DNA from: Clostridia bacterium
GTDB taxonomy: Bacteria; Bacillota; Clostridia; TANB77; UBA1234
Assembly (NCBI GenBank): GCA_900765095.1
Contig: CAAFRB010000008.1
Coordinates: 1 to 43,594 of the forward strand
DNA length: 43,594 bases
Direction: 5' to 3'
Part shown: in pieces, positions 15,393 through 24,671 of the stretch
How the letters are laid out: each line of letters begins with the position of its first letter
How positions within the stretch are numbered: the stretch's first letter is position 1
Notes under the pieces: model-generated
Told to the model about the DNA's origin: nothing
Databases searched by the model: none
The model's input: only the letters and a program-made list of their open reading frames with translations
Made by a program: the position numbers and the translations under genes

Positions 15393-17210
15393 ATGTGTGG
15401 AATTGTAGGATATGTTGGAGAGAAGAAGGCTGAAAATGTTTTGCTTTCTGGTTTGAAAAAGCTGGAATATAGGGGATATGATTCTTGCGGAATATCAATT
15501 ATTGATGATAATAAGTTTGATACATATAAAACTACAAAAAGAATTGATAGTTTGGAAGAACTTGTGAAAGTACATGATGTTACTGGAAATGTTGGTCTTG
15601 GACATACTAGGTGGGCTACTCACGGTGGTGCAACGGAGAAGAATGCACATCCACATAAGAGTAATTCTGGTAAAATTATGGTAGTGCATAATGGTATTAT
15701 TGAAAATTATTTGGCAATAAAAGAGATGCTAAAGGATAATGGTTATGAGTTTTATTCAGAAACAGATACTGAAGTTATTCCTAATTTGATTGAGTATTAT
15801 TATGATGGAAATTTGCTAAATGCAGTTAAAAAGGCTACAGATTTGTTGGAGGGTAGCTATGCACTTGGAATTATGTGTTTAGATGAGCCTGATAAGGTAA
15901 TTGCTACTAAAAGAAATAGTCCATTAATTGTCGGAATTGGAAGTGATGAAAACTTTATAGCATCAGATTTTTCAGCGATATTGAAATACACAAATAAAAT
16001 CTGTGTATTAGAAAATAATGAATTTGCAGTAGTTTCAAGAAAAGGTGTTGAGCTTTATACAAATGATTTAGTTAAACATGAGTGTGATTTTAAAGTGATG
16101 GATTTGAAAGATGAAGATACTGAAAAGAATGGCTATGAACATTTTATGCAAAAGGAAATTAATGAAAATACTTTGACAATTAAGAATACAGTTAGTGAGT
16201 ATTTGAAGAATAATAATATATCTTTTAATCTGAAGTTGACAGATGAAGAACTAAAGAAGATAAAGCATATTCATATTGTGGCGTGCGGTACAGCTATGCA
16301 TGCAGGATTGAATGGAAAGAATATTATTGAAACTTTGACTAGAATACCTGTTATAGTCGAGGTAGCTTCTGAGTTTAGATATAAAAATCCTATAATTAGT
16401 GAAGATGATCTTGCAATATTCATAAGTCAGTCTGGAGAAACGGCAGATACGATTGCAAGTATTGAACTAGTAAAGGAAAGAAATATAAAGTTTTTATCTA
16501 TTGTAAATGTTAAGGAAAGTACGATTGATAGAATGAGTGAGAATGTTATTTATACTAAAGCCGGACCAGAAATTGCTGTTGCTTCTACTAAGGCATATAT
16601 AGCTCAAGTATGTGCTATTGACTTGTTTGCTATATACATGGCTCGTTTGCTGAAGAGTGCAAACGATGAATACTTAAATAAGATTCTTGATGATTTAAAG
16701 AATATTCATGATAAAGTTCAAATTGTTCTTGAAAAAGATGAGGAATATTTGGAATATTCAAAAATGATAAAAGATGACAGAGATATTTTTTATTTGGGAA
16801 GAGGTTTAGATTATTATACTGCATTGGAAGGTTCTTTGAAGTTGAAAGAGATTTCGTATATACATTCCGAAGCTGTTCAACTTGGTGAGTTGAAACACGG
16901 TCCTATAGCTTTGATAGAAAAAGGTACTCATGCAATAGTAATTTGTACATCAAAAGAGCTTATTGGAAAAGTTGTTAGTAACATAAAAGAGATAAAGGCT
17001 CGTGGTGCAAACGTATTAGTAATAACTAATCAACCAGATTTTCCAAAAGAAATATACGACGAGGTAATAGAAATTCCAAAGGTTGATGAACTATTATCAC
17101 CAATAGTTTCTGTTATTCCATTGCAACTTATTGCGTATCATGTAACCGTGTTAAAAGGCTTGGATGTTGATAAACCAAGAAACTTAGCAAAGTCTGTGAC
17201 TGTCGAATAG
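15393..17210 (+). CDS. glmS: Glutamine-fructose-6-phosphate aminotransferase (isomerizing)
   Basis: A 605-residue cytoplasmic enzyme converting fructose-6-phosphate and glutamine to glucosamine-6-phosphate, the first step of UDP-GlcNAc synthesis. The N-terminal class II glutaminase domain starts MCGIVGYVG with Cys2 as nucleophile (exposed after Met removal) and includes GHTRWATHG near 73 and the HNG motif near 97. Two SIS domains follow (about 285-420 with HIVACGTAMHA and SQSGETADT, and about 455-595). The C-terminus LAKSVTVE is canonical. GGGAGG precedes ATG 15393. It leads an operon with the acyltransferase and glmM (gaps of 9 and 2 bases). Confidence 0.97.
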   Translation: MCGIVGYVGEKKAENVLLSGLKKLEYRGYDSCGISIIDDNKFDTYKTTKRIDSLEELVKVHDVTGNVGLGHTRWATHGGATEKNAHPHKSNSGKIMVVHNGIIENYLAIKEMLKDNGYEFYSETDTEVIPNLIEYYYDGNLLNAVKKATDLLEGSYALGIMCLDEPDKVIATKRNSPLIVGIGSDENFIASDFSAILKYTNKICVLENNEFAVVSRKGVELYTNDLVKHECDFKVMDLKDEDTEKNGYEHFMQKEINENTLTIKNTVSEYLKNNNISFNLKLTDEELKKIKHIHIVACGTAMHAGLNGKNIIETLTRIPVIVEVASEFRYKNPIISEDDLAIFISQSGETADTIASIELVKERNIKFLSIVNVKESTIDRMSENVIYTKAGPEIAVASTKAYIAQVCAIDLFAIYMARLLKSANDEYLNKILDDLKNIHDKVQIVLEKDEEYLEYSKMIKDDRDIFYLGRGLDYYTALEGSLKLKEISYIHSEAVQLGELKHGPIALIEKGTHAIVICTSKELIGKVVSNIKEIKARGANVLVITNQPDFPKEIYDEVIEIPKVDELLSPIVSVIPLQLIAYHVTVLKGLDVDKPRNLAKSVTVE

Positions 17211-17219
17211 GAGGATAAT

Positions 17220-17885
17220 ATGCATAATATACGAATTTGTGAATTATTTGATTTAGAAAAGACAATAGCAAAAGAATTGTTTAAGGATAAAGAATATCCT
17301 TGGGAAGTGCTTCCTAATATCAAAGATTTTATTATTGAACTTGGCAAGACATTGCCAAAAGAGACTTTTAATGAGGTTAAAGAAAATGTATGGATTGCTA
17401 AGAGTGCTAAGGTATTTGATAGTGCATATATTGCAGGTCCTTGCATAATAGACGAAAATGCAGAGATAAGACAATGTGCGTTTGTACGTGGAAGTGCAAT
17501 AATTGGCAAGAATGTAGTGCTTGGAAATTCATGTGAAGTAAAGAACGCAATCTTGTTTGATAATGTTCAAGTTCCTCATTTTAATTATGTTGGTGACTCT
17601 GTTTTAGGGTATAAATCACATATTGGTGCTGGAGGTATAACAAGCAACGTGAAAAGTGATAAGACTCTGGTTACGATAAAAGAAGGCGAAGAGAAAATAG
17701 AAACTAACTTGAAGAAGGTTGGTGCTATGATTGGAGATAATGTTGAAGTTGGATGCAATAGTGTTCTTTGTCCAGGTACTGTTATTGGAAGGGGGACAAC
17801 GATATATCCGCTTAGCATGGTTAGAGGTGTTGTTAAAGAAAATTCTATATATAAAAGTGAAAGAGATATAGTTGAAAGGAGATAG
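17220..17885 (+). CDS. Left-handed beta-helix acyltransferase, GlmU C-domain-like
   Basis: A 221-residue hexapeptide-repeat protein. Residues 1-50 form a helical lead; from about 55 the regular hexapeptide pattern makes a left-handed beta-helix (VWIAKSAKVFDSAYIAGP; GSAIIGKNVVLGNSCEV). PHFNYVGDSVLGYKSHIGAG closely resembles the acetyltransferase region of GlmU, including its active-site His loop. It lacks the GlmU uridyltransferase domain. Placed between glmS and glmM, it probably N-acetylates glucosamine-1-phosphate, or another amino sugar; this is inference from context. A separate uridyltransferase would be needed and is not in the window. AGGAGG lies before ATG 17220. Confidence 0.82.
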   Translation: MHNIRICELFDLEKTIAKELFKDKEYPWEVLPNIKDFIIELGKTLPKETFNEVKENVWIAKSAKVFDSAYIAGPCIIDENAEIRQCAFVRGSAIIGKNVVLGNSCEVKNAILFDNVQVPHFNYVGDSVLGYKSHIGAGGITSNVKSDKTLVTIKEGEEKIETNLKKVGAMIGDNVEVGCNSVLCPGTVIGRGTTIYPLSMVRGVVKENSIYKSERDIVERR

Positions 17886-17887
17886 AA

Positions 17888-19237
17888 ATGGGAAGATTAT
17901 TTGGAACAGATGGCGTTAGAGGAATTGCTAATAAAGAGTTAACACCAGAACTTGCAATGAATTTGGGCAGAGCTGCTGCAACTGTGCTAGCAGTGAATAG
18001 TAGACGTAGACCATTATTTGTTGTTGGTATGGATACAAGAATATCGTCTGAAATGTTGTCGAATGCGATTACTGCTGGGCTTTGTAGTGTAGGGGCAGAT
18101 GTACTTATACTTGGTGTTGTACCAACGCCAGCTGTTGCATATTTAATTGGCAAGTATAAAGCAGATGCTGGAATTATGATTTCGGCTTCTCATAATTCTG
18201 CTGAATTTAATGGAATTAAAATGTTTAGTGGCGATGGCTATAAACTTCCAGATGTATTGGAAGAGCAAATTGAGGAGATTGTGCTAAATGATATAAAGCC
18301 AGCTGAAACTTTAATTGGTGGAGATGTGGGTAAAGTCACATACATGAATACTGCGATAAAGGATTATATAGAGCATTTGAAAAGTACAGTTCCAAATTCT
18401 TTAGATGGTCTAAAAATTGCTGTGGACTGTGCAAATGGTTCTGCAAGTGTTGTTGCAAGAGAGTTAATGAAACAGTTAGGTGCTGAAGCTACAATTCTTT
18501 ATGATAAGCCGGATGGTATAAATATAAACGAAGATTGTGGTTCTACTCATATAGAAAATTTATCAAAATATGTAGTTGAAAATAAAATGGATTTAGGCGT
18601 TGCCTTTGATGGCGATGCAGATAGATGTTTGTGTGTAGATGAAAATGGTGAGCTTATAGACGGTGACCAAGTTATGGCGATATGTTCTTTAGATATGAAA
18701 GAACGTGGCAGACTTGCTAAAGATACGGTAATAGGAACTATATTAACAAATTTAGGTTTTATAAAGTATTGCGAAGCAAATAAAATTAATTTTATTGCTA
18801 CAAAAGTTGGCGACAAATTTGTACTTGAAGAGATGCTGTTAGAAGAATATAACTTTGGAGGAGAACAATCAGGGCATGTAATATTTAGAGATTTTGCAAC
18901 GACTGGTGATGGTGAACTTACTGCGATTCAATTACTAAGTCTAGTAAAGAGAAGTGGCAAGAAATTGTCTGAATTATCTAAAGTTATGAAGAAATATCCT
19001 CAGGTTTCTATTAATGTAAATGTTACTAATGATGGAAAAGTAAAATTTTATACAAATACAACAGTAAAGAATTCTATAGAGGATGCTAAAGAAAAATTAG
19101 GGGATAAGGGAAGAATAGTAGTAAGACCTTCTGGAACAGAGCCTAAAATAAGAGTTATGGTTGAATGTAGCGATGAGGAGCTGATGAATACTGTTGCAAA
19201 TGATGTTGCAGAAACAGTAAAAAAAGAATTAGCGTAA
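17888..19237 (+). CDS. glmM: Phosphoglucosamine mutase
   Basis: A 449-residue enzyme interconverting glucosamine-6-phosphate and glucosamine-1-phosphate through a phosphoserine. MGRLFGTDGVRG starts the protein; the catalytic serine is S101 in ISASHN; the metal-binding loop is FDGDADRC near 240; the sugar-binding loop GGEQSGH is near 324; the phosphate-binding loop RPSGTEPKIRVM is near the C-terminus. Full length for the family. The start lies 2 bases after the acyltransferase stop, with GGAG 5-8 bases upstream, so translation is probably coupled. Confidence 0.97.
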   Translation: MGRLFGTDGVRGIANKELTPELAMNLGRAAATVLAVNSRRRPLFVVGMDTRISSEMLSNAITAGLCSVGADVLILGVVPTPAVAYLIGKYKADAGIMISASHNSAEFNGIKMFSGDGYKLPDVLEEQIEEIVLNDIKPAETLIGGDVGKVTYMNTAIKDYIEHLKSTVPNSLDGLKIAVDCANGSASVVARELMKQLGAEATILYDKPDGININEDCGSTHIENLSKYVVENKMDLGVAFDGDADRCLCVDENGELIDGDQVMAICSLDMKERGRLAKDTVIGTILTNLGFIKYCEANKINFIATKVGDKFVLEEMLLEEYNFGGEQSGHVIFRDFATTGDGELTAIQLLSLVKRSGKKLSELSKVMKKYPQVSINVNVTNDGKVKFYTNTTVKNSIEDAKEKLGDKGRIVVRPSGTEPKIRVMVECSDEELMNTVANDVAETVKKELA

Positions 19238-19299
19238 TTGCTAGTTATAAAATTAGTTGAACTTATTTTTAAATTATATAGGAATTGTAAAGGTGAAAA

Positions 19300-19662
19300 A
19301 TGAAATTAATAATTAAATCAAGACAAGATTATGGAGATTATACAGAAGAACATGATGAAATATTTGAGTGTACTAAAAAAGAATTGGATGAAGGAATAAT
19401 TGTAGAATTTGAAAATGGTAGCATAATTATAACTGATAAAAAGATTTTATATTCACGTGGCGAAAATGAGATGAGAATAGAAGAGGGAATAATTACAGAA
19501 TGCGATTTTAATACAGAACATGGAATGATGGTGCTAGATATAGAAGGGTTATCTGTTGATAAAACTGGCGAAGTTTCAGGAACACTTGTAAAAGCCAAAT
19601 ATAAGATTAAGATTGGTGGAGTAGAACCATATACTAATGAAATAGAAATAGTTGTTGAATAA
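19300..19662 (+). CDS. DUF1934-type small beta-barrel protein (YwiB-like)
   Basis: A 120-residue soluble protein with alternating beta strands and charged turns (IKSRQDYGDYTEEHDEIFEC; GSIIITDKKILYSRG; GEVSGTLVKAKYKIKIGG). Size and pattern fit DUF1934/YwiB, a calycin-like fold of unknown function common in Firmicutes. It sits 62 bases after glmM and before a shared terminator, so it probably ends the operon. The family call is moderate. Confidence 0.65.
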   Translation: MKLIIKSRQDYGDYTEEHDEIFECTKKELDEGIIVEFENGSIIITDKKILYSRGENEMRIEEGIITECDFNTEHGMMVLDIEGLSVDKTGEVSGTLVKAKYKIKIGGVEPYTNEIEIVVE

Positions 19663-19719
19663 GTGAAAAGAATGAAATAATAATTATCCCTAGTATAATT
19701 GTGGGTTTCTTAATACAAT

Positions 19720-19749
19720 AAAGCGGAGAGTGAAAATGCTCTCCGCTTT
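19720..19749. terminator. Bidirectional terminator between the glm operon and the SPFH gene
   Basis: AAAGCGGAGAG (19720-19730) and CTCTCCGCTTT (19739-19749) form a perfect 11-bp stem between convergent genes. Confidence 0.85.
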
Positions 19750-19760
19750 CAAAGTTAAAA

Positions 19761-20687
19761 TCAATCTTTTTTTATTTCTGTCATTGCACCAAGTCCAGCA
19801 AGTGCTTTTGTTGCCTCGAAAGGAATAAACACTTTATTTGCTTCACCTTTAGATACTTCTTTCAAAGTTTCTAAAGCTTTTAATTGTACTAATTTGTCAT
19901 CTGGATTTGCATTCTTAATTGCTCCATAAACCATTTCGATTTCTTTAGATTTAGCATCTGCAATTTGTTTGATTGCTTCAGCTTCACCAGTTGCTCTAAG
20001 AATCTTGGCTTGTCTTTCACCTTCAGCTCTTTTGATGTTTGATTCTTTTTCAGCATCAGCTGCAAGAATTCTTGATTCTTTTTCACCTTCAGCAATTGTT
20101 ATTGCTGATTGTCTTTGACCTTCTGCTTCAAGGATTACAGCTCTCTTTGTTCTTTCAGCATTCATTTGTTTTTCCATGGCGTCTCTGATATCCTTTGGAG
20201 GATCAATGTCTTTGATTTCAACTCTGTTTACTTTACAGCCCCATTTATCAGTAGCAACATCTAGTGTTTGACGTAGTTGAGCGTTGATTTGCTCTCTTGA
20301 ACTAAATGTGCTATCTAAGTCCATTTTACCAACAACATCACGAATTGCAGTCGTAGTTAAGTATTTGATACCGTTTTGTAAATTTTGTATCTCGTAAACA
20401 GCACTTTTGGCATCTGTTATTTGATAGAATACAACAGTATCAATTCTAATTGTAACGTTATCTTTTGTTATAACGCTTTGAGGTTGAACATCCATTGTTT
20501 GTTCTCTCAAGTCAACGTGTGCTCTAACTTTATCAACGAAAGGCCAGATTACAGTAAGACCTGCTTCAACAGTTCTACTGTATCTTCCTAAATGCTCAAC
20601 AATAAGCACTTCAGATTGAGGAACGATTTTAATTGCATTTGCGGCAACTATTACGAAAATAACCAACAATAATATTATAAATAACAT
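19761..20687 (-). CDS. SPFH/band 7 (stomatin-like) membrane protein
   Basis: A 308-residue protein with an N-terminal membrane helix (residues 1-18), a band 7 domain (about 20-190; VPQSEVLIVEHLGRYSRT, DIDPPKDIRDAMEKQM) and a long Glu/Ala-rich coiled coil (about 185-255). This is the architecture of stomatin/QmcA-type proteins, which form oligomers and organise functional membrane microdomains. The upstream NfeD-like gene is its usual partner; the pair is separated by 21 bases. The start ATG 20687 has a GGAGG site. The two form a minus-strand operon ending at the shared terminator. Confidence 0.9.
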   Translation of the reverse strand: MLFIILLLVIFVIVAANAIKIVPQSEVLIVEHLGRYSRTVEAGLTVIWPFVDKVRAHVDLREQTMDVQPQSVITKDNVTIRIDTVVFYQITDAKSAVYEIQNLQNGIKYLTTTAIRDVVGKMDLDSTFSSREQINAQLRQTLDVATDKWGCKVNRVEIKDIDPPKDIRDAMEKQMNAERTKRAVILEAEGQRQSAITIAEGEKESRILAADAEKESNIKRAEGERQAKILRATGEAEAIKQIADAKSKEIEMVYGAIKNANPDDKLVQLKALETLKEVSKGEANKVFIPFEATKALAGLGAMTEIKKD

Positions 20688-20708
20688 TAATAATACCTCC
20701 TAAAATTT

Positions 20709-21170
20709 TTAATTGTTTTTTGTAGAGTCATCATTTGCTTTTGATACCCTAACGATTGCCTTAACACCTTCTATGCGAAGTATTTCAACTACTGTGTTTT
20801 CTGGAATAATGTCTGTAATTTTTTCACCTCTTGCAGACCAAACATCTCCTCCAACACGAATTTGTCCTTGAGACTTTTCATCATTAATTTCTTTAGTGAC
20901 AACGGCTTGTTTACCAATTATAGAGTAGACGTTTGTTGGTACTAATGGTGGTGAAACTTTATCTGTCAATTTCTTAGTTGAAATTATTAGTATAATTGAT
21001 AGGATGACCCATATTATAACTTGAACTAACACTTGTTCTGGAAAGAACATGCTGTATATCATTGCTGGTATAGCCGCAATGCCAAGCCATATAACAAAGA
21101 AACTAACTGTTAGCATTTCTAAGAAGGCAAAGAAGCCAGCTATTATAAGCCAAATTGTCCAAATCTCCAT
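20709..21170 (-). CDS. NfeD-like membrane protein
   Basis: A 153-residue protein with three or four N-terminal membrane segments (about 5-65) and a C-terminal OB-fold domain (about 80-145; IIGKQAVVTKEI, GQIRVGGDVWSARG). This matches short NfeD proteins, which pair with SPFH proteins in membrane domain organisation and quality control. It is the first gene of the NfeD/SPFH operon, with AAAGGGGGAA before ATG 21170. It lacks the protease domain of long NfeD proteins. Confidence 0.87.
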   Translation of the reverse strand: MEIWTIWLIIAGFFAFLEMLTVSFFVIWLGIAAIPAMIYSMFFPEQVLVQVIIWVILSIILIISTKKLTDKVSPPLVPTNVYSIIGKQAVVTKEINDEKSQGQIRVGGDVWSARGEKITDIIPENTVVEILRIEGVKAIVRVSKANDDSTKNN

Positions 21171-21391
21171 TTATTAAAATTCCCCCTTTCTCTTATTGTA
21201 TATAAATACTCACTATTAAAATTATATAGTATATTTTATAAAAAGAAAAGAAAAAACGACAAAAAATATATTATTTGTTGATTAAAATATTAATTAAACT
21301 TACTGAAATTTTATATATTAATTTCTTGATTTTAATATTCAAGTTAGATAAGATATTTAATAGAATAATATATCGAAAGGAATAACGTAAG

Positions 21392-23041
21392 ATGAAATTT
21401 TTTAGAGCTTTATTAAAATTAATTATAGTGATAATATTTTTTGCAATTGCTTATGGTGTCTGCGCTTTAACACCATATTATATAGAAACAACACATTATG
21501 AAAAAGATGAGATTAGAGTCGTGATTGATGATAATGAATATACGAGAAGTTTGCCTGATGTTGCAACTTTTACTTCCGAGAAGGTAATGCTATCTTTTGA
21601 CACTATCAAGAAGTATTTTTATGAGTATATATTCTGGGATGAAAAGCATGAAACAGTGATAGTAGCGAAAGACAAGACTGTTATGAAAATGCCAGTTGAT
21701 AAAAATAAAATTTTGGTGAACGGTAAAGAAAAAGATATTTCTGTTCCTGTGCAATACATTAACCAAAAACTTTATATTCCAATAGAAGAGTTAGAAGAAA
21801 TTTTTGATTTAAAAGTAGATGTTAATGAAAAGATTATAGTAACTACAAAGGATGCAGATTATTTTTCTGTAAAAGTTGATAACAAGATTCACACAAAAAA
21901 GTACAAAAAAGATTTTTGTATGACTACTGATGTAGTGAAGAAAGGTGAAACAATAGAAATTTTTGACGATTATGAAAATAAAGGTGACGATGATTATTTG
22001 TGGGTAAGAACTGAAAATGGAAGCTTTGGATATGTGAAAAAGAAAAACATAATGTCAAAAGATTATTTACATATAAAAAATGATGAAGTTGAAGAAGTAC
22101 CTGCAAAGATAAGTTTGATTTGGGAATACGCTGCAAATTATTCACCAGACAGAAGTGACCAGAGCAAAAGAGATGGTATCCGTATTGTTTCGCCTACATG
22201 GATCTATGTGAATGATGAAAAAGGAAATTTGAAAAATACAATTAGTTCATCATATCTTTCTTGGGCGCAAAGTGTGGGGTACGAGATTTGGCCAACAATA
22301 AAGAACGATGCGATTGGAATAAGTAAAACATCTATTTTACTTAATGATATGAACTATAGACAAAGTTTTGTAGATAACGTTATGACTTTGATTAAAAAAT
22401 ATAATTTTAAAGGTATAAATTTAGATTTTGAGAATATGTATATGAAAGACCGAGACATGTATGCCGAGCTAGTAAGGGAGCTTTCTTGTACATTGAGAGC
22501 GAACGGAATAATATCTTCGGTTGATGTAAATGTGCCTGATGGAAGTGAAAATTGGTCATTGTGTTATGATAGTAAGGCAATATCTGATATAGCTGATTAC
22601 ACTATTGTAATGGCTTATGATCAGTATGGGTCATCAAGCAAAAAGGCTGGTTCAGTAGCTTCGCTAGATTGGGTAGAACTTAATCTACAAAAAATGATAG
22701 AAAGGGATGGAATAGATAGTAATAGACTTGTTTTGGGAGTTCCTTTTTATTCAAGATTTTGGAGAGTTAGAAATGGCGTAGTTGTTTCTACGTCAACTAT
22801 GACGATGAAAACAGTGAAGGATTATATGGATAAACATAGTGATTCTGTAGAATGGGTGGAAGAATCAGGACAGTATGTAGTGAGGTATAAAGATAAAAAT
22901 GATGATATTGAAATTTGGGTTGAAAATGAAAAGTCTTTGAAAGAAAAGTTGAAACTTATTAGTAAATATAAGCTTGCGGGTTTTGCTGCTTGGAGGTGGG
23001 GCTTTGAAAATGAAGAAACTTGGAGTTTGATAGGAGAGTAG
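21392..23041 (+). CDS. GH18 glycosyl hydrolase with stalk and SH3 domains (SleL/YaaH-related)
   Basis: A 549-residue exported, membrane-anchored hydrolase. Residues 5-28 form a signal anchor. About 40-155 resembles a copper-amine-oxidase N-terminal (stalk) domain (MPVDKNKILVNGKEKD; YINQKLYIPIEELEEIF). About 190-230 looks like a bacterial SH3 domain (GSFGYVKKKNI). From about 245 a GH18 barrel follows, with the catalytic strand GINLDFEN near 345 and MAYDQYG near 408; the Glu in LDFEN is the expected acid. GH18 enzymes of this build cleave N-acetylglucosamine linkages, often in peptidoglycan or spore cortex. AAAGGAATAA precedes ATG 21392. The next gene starts 26 bases after its stop, suggesting co-transcription. 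Confidence 0.87.
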   Translation: MKFFRALLKLIIVIIFFAIAYGVCALTPYYIETTHYEKDEIRVVIDDNEYTRSLPDVATFTSEKVMLSFDTIKKYFYEYIFWDEKHETVIVAKDKTVMKMPVDKNKILVNGKEKDISVPVQYINQKLYIPIEELEEIFDLKVDVNEKIIVTTKDADYFSVKVDNKIHTKKYKKDFCMTTDVVKKGETIEIFDDYENKGDDDYLWVRTENGSFGYVKKKNIMSKDYLHIKNDEVEEVPAKISLIWEYAANYSPDRSDQSKRDGIRIVSPTWIYVNDEKGNLKNTISSSYLSWAQSVGYEIWPTIKNDAIGISKTSILLNDMNYRQSFVDNVMTLIKKYNFKGINLDFENMYMKDRDMYAELVRELSCTLRANGIISSVDVNVPDGSENWSLCYDSKAISDIADYTIVMAYDQYGSSSKKAGSVASLDWVELNLQKMIERDGIDSNRLVLGVPFYSRFWRVRNGVVVSTSTMTMKTVKDYMDKHSDSVEWVEESGQYVVRYKDKNDDIEIWVENEKSLKEKLKLISKYKLAGFAAWRWGFENEETWSLIGE

Positions 23042-23067
23042 AGTGGTTTGAGTCTGGAGGTGATAAC

Positions 23068-23931
23068 ATGCTTTATGCACTTGTAGATTGTTCTGGAAAG
23101 CGAAGTTTGAGAAAAATATACGCAGAAGAAATGCTTGGAGAAGTTAAAGTTGTTGTCCCTAAATTTACAGAAAAAAATGGAGTAAAATATGCAAAATTAT
23201 TGATAAAAAAGATTGATAGCTATAAAGTTCAAAATGTGCTATTGAGTAAAAATATTGAAAATAATGCAGATTTTCATAGAGTGATTGAGGAGAATAGAAA
23301 ATATATTGTTACCGGAAAAAGAATGGGAAAAGCTATTTTGCCTAAAATCATGAATGAGATATCTAAGTATACGAGATATCCTAAGGAAAAAATGAGCGTG
23401 TTATTACTCATGAACGAGTATAGTTTGGAGAATATAGAGCTTGTAGAATGGATTTCCTCTGAAATTAAGCAATTAAATGTCTTATCGAGAAATTATTCGA
23501 AATATGAAAAATCAGCTAAGAAGCTTTTTAACGAATTTGGATACGTTGTTAATTTGTATAATAATGATGAGATAAAAGAATTTAAAAGAGTTAATGTTGT
23601 GATAAATATTGATTTTAAGGAAGATGAATTGAAAAAAATAAATTTTGCTAAAAATAGTGTTGTGGTGTCACTGAATGAAAAGATTGATAATCTAAAGAAA
23701 GGCTTTAATGGAATAATAATCAATGATGTTGATATAGCAGGAAATTTTGATGATACGAAAATCTATAGGAAACTTGCTCTGTGTGAAGCAAAAATATACA
23801 AACCACTGAGAAATTTGAAGGAAAATAATCGTATATTTAATACGGAAAAGTATATAATAAATGGATATATTGGAAAAAGAGGAAAAATAACAGTGGAAGA
23901 ATTTGAAAAAGTTGGAAAAACTTTTGCTTGA
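23068..23931 (+). CDS. Conserved-looking hypothetical protein
   Basis: A 287-residue soluble protein I do not recognise. The start is set at ATG 23068 because GGAGGTGAT lies ideally upstream; the in-frame ATG at 23020 overlaps the GH18 gene and has no site. No signal peptide or membrane helix is seen. Alternating hydrophobic strands and basic helices (VKVVVPKFTEK; KMSVLLLMNEYS; VNVVINIDFKEDEL; FNGIIINDVDIAGN) suggest a Rossmann-like or similar alpha/beta fold. The C-terminus (INGYIGKRGKITVEEFEKVG) is distinctive. It is probably co-transcribed with the GH18 gene. The greA promoter overlaps its last codon. Confidence 0.8.
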   Translation: MLYALVDCSGKRSLRKIYAEEMLGEVKVVVPKFTEKNGVKYAKLLIKKIDSYKVQNVLLSKNIENNADFHRVIEENRKYIVTGKRMGKAILPKIMNEISKYTRYPKEKMSVLLLMNEYSLENIELVEWISSEIKQLNVLSRNYSKYEKSAKKLFNEFGYVVNLYNNDEIKEFKRVNVVINIDFKEDELKKINFAKNSVVVSLNEKIDNLKKGFNGIIINDVDIAGNFDDTKIYRKLALCEAKIYKPLRNLKENNRIFNTEKYIINGYIGKRGKITVEEFEKVGKTFA

Positions 23932-23956
23932 CAAATATAAGGTAAATGATTAATAT
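23928..23956 (+). promoter_or_regulatory. Promoter of greA
   Basis: TTGACA (23928-23933), 17 bases, TAATAT (23951-23956). It overlaps the end of the preceding gene. A small TAGGGA-AAAA-TCCCTA hairpin lies in the leader. Confidence 0.65.
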
Positions 23957-24057
23957 ATATACATTGTAGGGAAAAATCCCTATATGTATAACCATTTTAA
24001 ATTATCAAAAAGTTATGATAAAAATAAACTCATGACAAAAGAAAGGAAATGATTGTT

Positions 24058-24534
24058 ATGCCACAAAAGGAAACTATTTTGACTTATGAAGGCTTAAAAA
24101 AATTAGAAGAAGAATTAGAGTATTTAAAAACAGAAAAGAGAAGAGAAGTCGCTGAAAGAATTAAAGTGGCTCTAGGATTTGGTGACTTATCTGAAAACTC
24201 AGAATACGATGAAGCCAAAAATGAGCAAGCTCAAGTTGAGATGAGAATTATTGATTTAGAAAATAAATTAAGAAATGTTAAGGTAATTGACGAAGATGAA
24301 ATCGATACAAAAACAGTTCAAATAGGTAATACTGTTCAAGTTCTAGATATGGAATATGACGAGAAAGTTGATTACACAATAGTTGGTTCAACAGAAGTTG
24401 ATCTTGCAAATAATAAGATTTCAAATGAATCTCCAATAGGAAAGGCTTTACTTGGTAAAAAGAAGAATGAAATTGTTGAAGTAGAAGCTCCTGCAGGAGT
24501 ATTATCTTTCAAAATTTTAAAAATAACAAAGTAA
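24058..24534 (+). CDS. greA: Transcription elongation factor GreA
   Basis: A 158-residue factor that rescues backtracked RNA polymerase by stimulating transcript cleavage. The N-terminal coiled coil (residues 8-75) carries LTYEGLKKLEEELEYLK and the conserved tip GDLSENSEYDEAK, whose acidic residues act at the polymerase active site. The C-terminal globular domain ends VEAPAGVLSFKILKI. The start is ATG 24058, since AAAGGA (24042-24047) is 10 bases away; the ATG at 24049 is too close. Own promoter and terminator. Confidence 0.95.
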   Translation: MPQKETILTYEGLKKLEEELEYLKTEKRREVAERIKVALGFGDLSENSEYDEAKNEQAQVEMRIIDLENKLRNVKVIDEDEIDTKTVQIGNTVQVLDMEYDEKVDYTIVGSTEVDLANNKISNESPIGKALLGKKKNEIVEVEAPAGVLSFKILKITK

Positions 24535-24560
24535 TTGTTTCTCATAATCATGTAATTAAG

Positions 24561-24589
24561 GAAAGGGGGCTTGTACCTCTTTTCTTTTT
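24561..24589 (+). terminator. Terminator of greA
   Basis: GAAAGGGGG (24561-24569) pairs, allowing two G-T pairs, with CCTCTTTTC (24576-24584), followed by TTTTT. The lysS promoter overlaps it. Confidence 0.7.
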
Positions 24590-24599
24590 GTGTTATAAT
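24571..24599 (+). promoter_or_regulatory. Promoter of lysS
   Basis: TTGTAC (24571-24576), 17 bases, TATAAT (24594-24599). It begins inside the greA terminator. The short leader holds TTTAG...CTAAA hairpin arms but no T-box features. Confidence 0.6.
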
Positions 24600-24671
24600 T
24601 TGAACGTGATTTAGTGGCTAGTTATATGTATAAAGTCGCTAAACTTTACTATATCGAAAGGGGATTTTTTT

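Noticed and set aside
24600..24671. T-box leader before lysS
   Set aside because: The leader is too short and lacks the conserved T-box sequence; only a small hairpin is seen.
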